Positions 1 to 5,140 of a stretch of DNA of 6,705 nucleotides are shown here, piece by piece; position 1 is the stretch's first letter; each line of letters starts with the position of its first letter. The notes below the pieces were generated by a model. That model was not told the DNA's origin and ran no database searches. It worked only from the letters and a program-made list of their open reading frames with translations. Source of the DNA: an uncultured Ectothiorhodospiraceae bacterium (GTDB lineage: Bacteria > Pseudomonadota > Gammaproteobacteria > UBA6429 > Thiohalophilaceae); NCBI GenBank assembly GCA_947259425.1, contig CAMYMO010000444.1:1-6705 (forward strand), in the 5' to 3' direction. Position numbers and translations under genes: made by a program.

Positions 1-1279
1 TATTTAGATAAATCCAGCGTCCTTTAGTATCAATACTCCAGACCAGGTCGTGAGCCGTTTCGACCAGATTACGGTAACGAGATTCAGCCTCGAGTAATAA
101 TTTTTGCGCAGCCTGTTGCTCTGAGATATCAGCAACAATCAGCGTGTAATATATTTGATCATCGCGTTGCATCTGGCTACTGCGTACCCTAATCGGTACC
201 GAACTGCCATTGCGATTTCGGCCGATAAGTTCATGTTCATTATCCGGGTCAGAACCTTCCAGTGAACTGCTGTCGAGTTCAGGGATAAGCCAACGGATTG
301 GTTTGCCACGTATTTCATGATGCGAATAACCAAATAGACGTTCCGCAGCTGGATTAAAGGTATCAATCATTTGTTCATCATTGAGAACAATAATGCCTTC
401 CGCTGCGTGATCAACAATCGCAGAGACATGTGATTCCTGTTCAACCAGGCGTTTGAAGACATTACCAAGCATTTGCACGAGGTAACCGATTTCATCAAGC
501 GATTGTGGGCGCAGCAATTTAGCCAATGAGCTATTGCTGCTGGCTCCGCTACGGCTAATTACCCGTTTTACCGGAGACAGAGATTGATGGAGACCAACAA
601 TCGCAACACCGGTAATTAAAAATGCAATGAAGCCAATCAAGGCCCAGGCGACTAATATTTCATTGGTTAAATAGCCGGTACGCCACCAGTAGTATTTAAG
701 TAATACGACGCTGGTGAGTAAAGGTAAGAAGCCACCAATCAATAGCATCTTGGTCTGGATCGTGATGTGTACGCTGTTCATGCCAATATAGCGATTCAGG
801 TGGCCGAGCAAATTTAGACAGTACAAATAGCCTGGCATGCCGACATAGATCGCTATGACCAGATTCAATAGCATAACTTCAAGCAGTGGTGTTGCTTCAG
901 CGGGGTTTGTTGCCTTACCGGCGGTCCAAAATTGCACCGTGGGTAATAACAGAATCGCAATTAGATAAAATGACCAATAACTGGTTGTGAACGTACGTAA
1001 ATGGCGATTAAGACGATCGGGCAAAGGTAGCCCATGGTGATGCTCAGCATGCCAGTCAATAAGCGGTTGGGTAAAGGCATAAAAATGCCAACCCACCCAG
1101 CTAATCAGGGTGACGTAGATAGCGAGTAACGGTAGCCCAGTGTTGGCTTGCAACAAATCGTTGAGTTCGACCATGCCAAAAAAAGCAGCAACGGCGTAAC
1201 CACAAATCGGAGTGAGAGCAAAACTAACTAAAGCAACCAGAGCTAAGCGCGTCTGGATGTGCGTAATTGCTTGACCCAT
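1..1279 (-). CDS. Membrane-bound HAMP/PAS sensor protein, C-terminus cut by window edge
   Basis: This frame is open from an ATG at 1277-1279 to the window edge, giving 426 residues without a stop. AAGGA lies 4 bases upstream of the ATG. The N-terminal half is an integral membrane region with six likely helices, near residues 10-36, 48-70, 100-119, 133-157, 177-197 and 207-230. A HAMP-like linker follows (about 231-280), with SPVKRV near its start and the typical DEIG at 262-265. A PAS domain spans about 284-390, with NPAAERLFGY at 309-318, a GRNRNGS turn at 353-359 and a closing IVADISEQQ. A second PAS begins near 400 (RYRNLVETAHDLVWSID) and is cut off. Proteins with this order normally end in a histidine kinase or GGDEF/EAL module, but the output domain is not in the window, so either is possible. 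I do not recognise the six-helix input region. The gene is divergent from the TRAP receptor gene and could share its control region. Confidence 0.85.
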   Translation of the reverse strand, partial: MGQAITHIQTRLALVALVSFALTPICGYAVAAFFGMVELNDLLQANTGLPLLAIYVTLISWVGWHFYAFTQPLIDWHAEHHHGLPLPDRLNRHLRTFTTSYWSFYLIAILLLPTVQFWTAGKATNPAEATPLLEVMLLNLVIAIYVGMPGYLYCLNLLGHLNRYIGMNSVHITIQTKMLLIGGFLPLLTSVVLLKYYWWRTGYLTNEILVAWALIGFIAFLITGVAIVGLHQSLSPVKRVISRSGASSNSSLAKLLRPQSLDEIGYLVQMLGNVFKRLVEQESHVSAIVDHAAEGIIVLNDEQMIDTFNPAAERLFGYSHHEIRGKPIRWLIPELDSSSLEGSDPDNEHELIGRNRNGSSVPIRVRSSQMQRDDQIYYTLIVADISEQQAAQKLLLEAESRYRNLVETAHDLVWSIDTKGRWIYLN

Positions 1280-1396
1280 TGAATCCTTATCATCTTGTTT
1301 ATTTTGTTAATTATTTTAGCGTAAGCTAATAAAGTGATATTAAGAAGAAGTCCCACACTTCAAACTTAAGCAATCATAATGGCAGAATAATAGTTG

Positions 1397-1410
1397 CTTA
1401 TCTAGATAAG
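1397..1410. promoter_or_regulatory. Perfect 14-bp palindrome, candidate operator
   Basis: CTTATCTAGATAAG reads identically on both strands and is centred on CTAG, a tetranucleotide that is rare in many proteobacterial genomes. It lies 118 bases upstream of the sensor ATG and about 130 bases upstream of the TATAAT box of the receptor gene. Either promoter, or both, could be controlled from it. No known regulator consensus was recognised, so the operator role is an inference from symmetry and position. Confidence 0.4.
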
Positions 1411-1541
1411 TACATGGAAAATTATAAATTAAATTCTGTGATCTTATGCTGATTTAGCGTCGATTTTTCGAGCCAGCTATGAGCCAAACAGTCCAAGTAA
1501 CTGATGGATAAACAATTTAGTTTTTCAGTTTAGATGCACAA

Positions 1542-1547
1542 TATAAT
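1542..1547 (+). promoter_or_regulatory. Candidate sigma-70 -10 box of the TRAP receptor gene
   Basis: TATAAT matches the -10 consensus perfectly and lies 59 bases upstream of the receptor ATG, which would give a leader of roughly 53 bases. No good TTGACA-like -35 is present at 16-18 bases spacing (the sequences there are T-rich, such as GTTTTT), and there is no TGn extension. If real, this promoter may depend on an activator. Confidence 0.5.
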
Positions 1548-1591
1548 CGTGGAAAAAACTTAACCACTCAAGTTGTGATTTGTTTCAACAA

Positions 1592-1599
1592 TTAGGAGA
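1592..1599 (+). promoter_or_regulatory. Ribosome binding site that fixes the TRAP receptor start
   Basis: TTAGGAGA contains AGGAG at 1594-1598, eight bases before the ATG at 1607. The longer reading from the TTG at 1580 would place this site inside the coding region and put nine residues ahead of the twin-arginine motif. The ATG at 1607 is therefore preferred. Confidence 0.8.
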
Positions 1600-1606
1600 T
1601 AGCGCG

Positions 1607-2692
1607 ATGAAGCGTCGTGAATTTTTAACAAAAGCAGGAGCGAGCAGTGTTATAGCCGCAAGCGGACTTGGTTTGTCCGCTAACAATGCGAGCGCGGCCT
1701 CAGGTAAAAAATATAAATGGAAAATGGTCACAACCTGGCCAAAAAATTTTCCTGGTTTAGGTACGGGTGCCAACATGGTTGCAAAAATGATTACCGAGAT
1801 GAGTGGAGGCCGTATCGAGGTTAAAGTTTATGGTGCTAAACAACTGGTCGGTCCTTTTGAAGTCTTTAATGCAGTCAGTAGTGGTGATGTGCAAATGGGG
1901 CACGGTGCGGCTTATTACTGGAAAAACAAAAGCACCGCGGCACAATTTTTCTCGGCGGTGCCGTTTGGTCTGAATGCACAAGAAATGAATGGCTGGCTTT
2001 ATTACGGGGGCGGCTTAAAGTTATGGAAAGAGATTTACGCTGATTTTAATTTGATCCCGGCGGCCGCGGGTAATACCGGTGTACAAATGGGCGGATGGTT
2101 TAATAAAGAAATCAAGTCCATCAAGGATTTGAAGGGCCTGAAAATGCGAATTCCGGGTCTCGGTGGCGAGGTATTAAAACGGGCCGGGGGAACCCCTGTG
2201 AGCCTGCCAGGCGGTGAAATTTATACCTCGCTGCAATCCGGAGCCATCGATGCCACTGAATGGGTTGGCCCTTACAATGATTTGGCTTTTGGTTTCTATA
2301 AAGTGGCGAAATATTACTATTATCCTGGCTGGCATGAGCCGGGTACCACCCTGGAAGCGCTGGTAAACAAAAAGGCCTTTGAATCATTACCTAAAGATTT
2401 ACAAAAGATTGTTGAGTGTGCGTGTGCCTATGCTAACCAGGATATGTTGGCAGAATATACTGCACGTAACAATGCCGCTTTGCATACACTGGTTAATAAA
2501 CATAAAGTCAATTTAAAATCATATCCAAGCGATGTGTTAACCAAAATAAAGAAAATTTCAGATGAGGTCGTGAGCGAAGTCGCGAACAAGGATGCGATGG
2601 GTAAAAAAGTGTATGCCTCGTTTAAGAAGTTTCGTGATCAGGCCCAGGCCTGGCATAACATTTCTGAGTTGGCATACTATAAAGCGCGCTAA
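1607..2692 (+). CDS. TRAP transporter periplasmic solute receptor, DctP/TakP type, Tat-exported
   Basis: The 361-residue product is the extracytoplasmic receptor of a TRAP transporter, a family that captures mainly carboxylates in the periplasm and delivers them to DctQM membrane subunits for ion-driven uptake. The N-terminus has a twin-arginine signal (MKRREFL, residues 1-7), a hydrophobic stretch and a likely cleavage site after ASA at 28-30, so it should be folded before export. The mature part is full length. It shows KWKMVTTWPKN at 38-47, the MRIPG segment at 180-184 with the family's carboxylate-binding arginine (R181), and ATEWVGPYND at 216-225. That last signature, with E218 and W219, is typical of the TakP/lactate-receptor branch, whose characterised members bind 2-oxo acids or lactate, often with a metal ion. 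The exact substrate cannot be read from the sequence. No DctQ or DctM gene is adjacent: the downstream gene is convergent and unrelated. A hairpin follows five bases after the stop. Confidence 0.95.
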   Translation: MKRREFLTKAGASSVIAASGLGLSANNASAASGKKYKWKMVTTWPKNFPGLGTGANMVAKMITEMSGGRIEVKVYGAKQLVGPFEVFNAVSSGDVQMGHGAAYYWKNKSTAAQFFSAVPFGLNAQEMNGWLYYGGGLKLWKEIYADFNLIPAAAGNTGVQMGGWFNKEIKSIKDLKGLKMRIPGLGGEVLKRAGGTPVSLPGGEIYTSLQSGAIDATEWVGPYNDLAFGFYKVAKYYYYPGWHEPGTTLEALVNKKAFESLPKDLQKIVECACAYANQDMLAEYTARNNAALHTLVNKHKVNLKSYPSDVLTKIKKISDEVVSEVANKDAMGKKVYASFKKFRDQAQAWHNISELAYYKAR

Positions 2693-2697
2693 CGATG

Positions 2698-2726
2698 CTG
2701 CTGCTGGCGTCATGCGCCAGCAGCAG
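2698..2726. terminator. Strong hairpin between convergent genes, possible bidirectional terminator
   Basis: CTGCTGCTGGCG (2698-2709) pairs perfectly with CGCCAGCAGCAG (2715-2726) around a five-base loop, giving a 12-bp GC-rich stem. It begins five bases after the TRAP receptor stop and ends 11 bases before the stop end of the convergent membrane gene. Neither strand has a clear T-run after the stem, so it may act as a transcript 3'-end stabiliser or an atypical terminator rather than a classic intrinsic one. Confidence 0.55.
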
Positions 2727-2737
2727 GTAATCGCAGT

Positions 2738-3490
2738 TTATGCGAGTGTTTCTTTTTCGACTCCGAACAGGTTCCGATAAATAATGCCATAGGCAATAAG
2801 CGAAAGCGGCAATGTCCAAATGAGGCCAATGCCAAGCGGAATCATTGATACAAATACAATGATAGAAATTACGATGCCAAAGAAAAAGAAAGCAAACCAT
2901 CGATGGGTAATGGTTTTACGTGAGGTCTCTAATGCTTGCCAGGGGCTCATGCCTTTTTCGGCAACTAAAGGTAAGGCAAGATAATAAGCAAACATCAAAT
3001 AAATACCAGGAATGACTAAAAGCAATAAGCCAATCAAGATCATAACGACCATCAATAGATAGGTAAGAAATAACGGTATCGTTTTGGAAAAATAGCCCAT
3101 GATGGATGAGGCCTCGGAGGAAACCCCGGCGGCGCGACGAATGCCGATGATGAACAAACCGATCTCCAGCGGCAAGATGACCAACATAAGCACGATATTG
3201 ACAATCAGCTCTAAAAAGATGGCAAAACCTTCGCCGGGTATCAGTGTGGTTAGCAGCGCAGAAATAATTCCGGCAACTATACTTGCACCGATATAAACCG
3301 CCATAAAGATTAAGAACGCAAGCCAGATGGTGCCTTTCGCGCCAGCAGTTAATTCCCAGGCCTCACTTAAGGTTTCACCAATACTAAACTGGTAATTACC
3401 AGCCAGGCCGTTTTCAACTGAGCCACCAACGTGCTCCCCCGATGGTGCTCTTTCCAGATCAGATTGTGGTGTTTGATATATGTCAGACAT
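2738..3490 (-). CDS. Multi-pass inner-membrane protein, YciC / GPDPase-membrane-domain-like
   Basis: The product has 250 residues. A soluble, proline-containing N-terminal tail (MSDIYQTPQSDL) of about 50 residues precedes the membrane region. Hydrophobic segments lie near 54-80, 88-118, 137-175 and 199-238; several are long enough to be two helices, so about six crossings are likely. The features LLVIPGIYLMFAYYLALPLV (157-176) and the following AL-x-x-S with a basic cluster (186-197) resemble integral membrane proteins grouped with YciC (UPF0259) and the membrane domain of some glycerophosphodiester phosphodiesterases. No enzymatic domain is present, and the function of such stand-alone proteins is not established. 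The ATG at 3488-3490 has AAAGGA about nine bases upstream; a nearer upstream ATG (3498-3500) is out of frame. The gene converges on the TRAP receptor and diverges from the SRPBCC-like gene, so it is probably monocistronic. A candidate operator lies directly in its leader or promoter. Confidence 0.85.
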   Translation of the reverse strand: MSDIYQTPQSDLERAPSGEHVGGSVENGLAGNYQFSIGETLSEAWELTAGAKGTIWLAFLIFMAVYIGASIVAGIISALLTTLIPGEGFAIFLELIVNIVLMLVILPLEIGLFIIGIRRAAGVSSEASSIMGYFSKTIPLFLTYLLMVVMILIGLLLLVIPGIYLMFAYYLALPLVAEKGMSPWQALETSRKTITHRWFAFFFFGIVISIIVFVSMIPLGIGLIWTLPLSLIAYGIIYRNLFGVEKETLA

Positions 3491-3512
3491 TGCTGCGCAT
3501 CCTTTCTCGTTA

Positions 3513-3538
3513 TTATGTTAATTCTAGAGATAACATAA
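3513..3538. promoter_or_regulatory. 26-bp imperfect palindrome, candidate operator
   Basis: The outer arms TTATGTTA (3513-3520) and TAACATAA (3531-3538) are perfect inverted repeats, and the centre TCTAGA (3523-3528) is itself palindromic on the same axis. Altogether 22 of 26 positions are symmetric. The element lies 22-48 bases upstream of the minus-strand membrane gene, next to a TATATATA tract (about 3540-3547) that could hold its -10 box. A dimeric repressor site is the simplest reading; a leader hairpin is also possible. Confidence 0.45.
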
Positions 3539-3706
3539 CTATATATAGTCAGCAAGCACCTGGACGACAGTATCGTGTTTCTAAGCCAGCCGATTATCAA
3601 CATTGAGCTTCTGGGAATAATAGTCTACACTAATTTCTGTTAATACTGAAAATAGTGAAATAAATGATTGGTAGCCGCTAACCCATTGTTTCTAGGGATT
3701 ATGTAG

Positions 3707-5140
3707 ATGAATCAAGTACAAAAAATATTAATGACCAGTCTCGTGATTATCGTCATCGCCGGGCTATTTATCACATTCACTCGTACCTACGGGGTGAGTG
3801 AAACAGCGCTATTTTATATTGGTCTGCCAGCGATTTTAGCGATTGGCCTGATCATGACAAAACGCGGTAGCAGCCCAATGTTGCGGACAATGAAGGGCAT
3901 TACCCTGGGTATATTATTGTCCGGCCCGATCCTACAGGAAGGTTTTATCTGCATGATCATGGCGGCACCGATTTTCTATGCAGTCGGCGCTTTGGTGGCC
4001 TGGGCCATTGGCAAACAAGACGCAAAAAAAAGAAATCAACTTAAGACTTTTGCGCCCTTTGTAATCCTGCTATTGATGTCCCTGGAAGGGACGCACCCGA
4101 ATTTATCCTTTCCACGTGAAAATGTCGTCACGGTTTCTAAGTTGGTCAATTTATCCGTCGAGCAGTTAGTCAGTAATCTAAATCAACCGGTGAACTATGG
4201 TAAAGATGCGGCCTTGTTTTTAAAACTGTTTCCGTTTCCTGAAGTCACTCGACATGATGGTGCCGAGGTGGGCGATCGTCAAAGCCTTCATTTTATTTAT
4301 CGTCGCCATTTTGTTAGTGATCGAAACGTACATGAAGGTGATATTGTCTTCGAGATAACAGAACGAGATGATACTCATATTAAATCCAGCATCATTTCAG
4401 ATTCGAGTTATTTAAGTACCTATATGGTTTGGAAAACGTCCGAGGTACAGTGGCAACCGATTAATAAACATCAGACTCAGGTGACCTGGATAATTAGTTA
4501 TGATCGCAAACTCGATCCGGCCTGGTATTTTGGTCCACTGGAAAAATTTGTCACGGAGTTAGCGGCTGAAACCTTAATTGACAGTGTCGTCGCTTCCGCT
4601 ACGGTCATTCCCGCGAAGGCGGCAACCCAATCCAGTAATGTTATTCCCGCTGGGGTCGGACTCCAATCCAGTAATGTCATTCCCGCAGGGGCCGGAATCC
4701 TATCCGGTAATGTCATTCCCTCAGGGGCCGGAATCCCATCCAGTAATGTCATTCCCGCAGGGGCCGGAATCCAATCCGGTAATGTCATTCCCGCAGGGAC
4801 TGGAATCCCATCCAGTAATGTCATTCCCGCGGAGGCGGGAATCCAATCCGGTAATGTCATTCCCGTAGGGACTGGAATCCCATCCAGTAATGTCATTCCC
4901 GCGGAGGCGGGAATCCAATCCGGTAATGTCATTCCCGCGGAGGCGGGAATCCAATCCGGTAATGTCATTCCCGCGGAGGCGGGAATCCAATCCGGTAATG
5001 TCATTCCCGTAGGGGCCGGAATCCAATCCAGTAATGTCATTCCCGTAGGGGCCGGAATCCAATCCGGTAATGTCATTCCCGCAGGGGACGGAATCCAATC
5101 CAGTAATGTCATTCCCGCGGAGGCGGGAATCCAGGGATGA
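3707..5140 (+). CDS. Membrane protein with SRPBCC-like domain and a 12-residue tandem-repeat tail
   Basis: The 477-residue product has three parts. Residues 1-127 are membrane-embedded, with likely helices near 7-24, 34-50, 64-80, 82-102 and 115-127. Residues about 138-296 form a soluble domain that resembles the SRPBCC/START-like fold in layout. It opens with VVTVSKLVNLSVEQLVSNL, has alternating strand-like segments, and closes with a PAWYFGPLEK (271-280) helix like those of polyketide-cyclase-like proteins. This assignment is by eye and the ligand is unknown. Residues 300-477 are fifteen near-identical 12-residue repeats of the type VIPAEAGIQSGN, the translation of the 36-bp DNA array. The helix after YFGPLEK looks like the natural end of the domain, so the tail is probably an acquired extension. 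AGGGA at 3694-3698 precedes the ATG by eight bases. The stop overlaps the next gene's ATG as ATGA, pointing to an operon with the methyltransferase. Confidence 0.8.
   Translation: MNQVQKILMTSLVIIVIAGLFITFTRTYGVSETALFYIGLPAILAIGLIMTKRGSSPMLRTMKGITLGILLSGPILQEGFICMIMAAPIFYAVGALVAWAIGKQDAKKRNQLKTFAPFVILLLMSLEGTHPNLSFPRENVVTVSKLVNLSVEQLVSNLNQPVNYGKDAALFLKLFPFPEVTRHDGAEVGDRQSLHFIYRRHFVSDRNVHEGDIVFEITERDDTHIKSSIISDSSYLSTYMVWKTSEVQWQPINKHQTQVTWIISYDRKLDPAWYFGPLEKFVTELAAETLIDSVVASATVIPAKAATQSSNVIPAGVGLQSSNVIPAGAGILSGNVIPSGAGIPSSNVIPAGAGIQSGNVIPAGTGIPSSNVIPAEAGIQSGNVIPVGTGIPSSNVIPAEAGIQSGNVIPAEAGIQSGNVIPAEAGIQSGNVIPVGAGIQSSNVIPVGAGIQSGNVIPAGDGIQSSNVIPAEAGIQG
4604..5137. repeat. 36-bp tandem repeat array, 15 units, built on ATTCCC-N8-GGGAAT
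   Basis: Fourteen complete units of exactly 36 bases and a final 30-base unit follow one another without spacers; unit n starts at 4604+36(n-1). Each unit consists of GTCATTCCC, a variable core, GGAATCC and a linker ending in CCGGTAAT or CCAGTAAT. Units 7, 9, 10, 11 and 15 carry the perfect dyad with 8-bp arms (ATTCCCGC / GCGGGAAT) and a GGAG loop. Most others have cores such as GCAGGGGCC, GTAGGGGCC, GCAGGGACT or GTAGGGACT, in which the stem is interrupted. Units 9-11 are identical over all 36 bases, while units 1 and 2 are the most diverged. The dyad matches the ATTCCC-N8-GGGAAT pattern known from dispersed intergenic repeats such as neisserial dRS3. Because the period is a multiple of three, the upstream gene reads through it. 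Confidence 0.97.
5119..5123 (+). promoter_or_regulatory. Ribosome binding site candidate supplied by the last repeat unit
   Basis: GGAGG within the loop and right arm of unit 15 lies 13 bases before the ATG at 5137. This is longer than the usual spacing, and the site is partly sequestered in the unit's own hairpin. Translation arriving from the upstream gene would melt that hairpin, which fits coupled translation through the ATGA overlap. Confidence 0.4.

Larger units (their letters stand above)
1280..1606. other. Divergent intergenic control region (327 bases, no gene)
   Basis: This AT-rich stretch separates the divergent sensor and TRAP receptor genes. On the plus strand it holds a perfect TATAAT at 1542-1547, and it contains a perfect 14-bp palindrome at 1397-1410. 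On the minus strand, TAAAAT (complement of 1314-1319) is a possible -10 for the sensor gene, but no convincing -35 precedes it. The only short ATG frames seen are trivial, such as a 10-codon one at 1480 without a ribosome binding site. No tRNA or recognisable riboswitch was seen. Confidence 0.7.

Noticed and set aside
139..366. Minus-strand 75-residue frame
   Set aside because: It lies inside the PAS sensor gene in another frame and has no recognisable features.
1580..1606. TTG start for the TRAP receptor, adding nine residues
   Set aside because: The AGGAG site at 1594-1598 would lie inside the gene, and the ATG at 1607 puts the twin-arginine motif at the very N-terminus, as expected.
2121..2387. 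Minus-strand 88-residue frame, with others at 1585-1776 and 1757-1981
   Set aside because: They are antisense shadows of the well-supported TRAP receptor gene.
2592..2780. Plus-strand frame crossing the end of the TRAP receptor gene, and minus-strand frame 2622-2900
   Set aside because: Both cross the intergenic hairpin and overlap two solid genes in the wrong frame, with no domain or ribosome binding site.
3367..3603. Minus-strand 78-residue frame in the divergent region, and plus-strand frame 3099-3296
   Set aside because: They overlap the YciC-like gene out of frame and their composition is unlike a real protein.
4498..5112. Minus-strand 204-residue frame with WIPASAGMTLPD repeats, a second minus frame (4721-5098, DSRLRGNDITG repeats) and a plus frame at 4578-4868
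   Set aside because: They are open only because a 36-bp repeat preserves every frame. WIPASAGMT and SRLRGND are well-known spurious translations of this dyad repeat, and no ribosome binding site or domain supports them.
4604..5137. CRISPR array, because of a regular 36-bp period with a partly palindromic unit
   Set aside because: The 36 bases are the entire unit. There are no unique spacers, no cas genes and no leader, and units join directly.
4604..5137. Insertion sequence or MITE
   Set aside because: No terminal inverted repeats bounding the whole block, no target-site duplication and no transposase; the structure is a simple tandem array.
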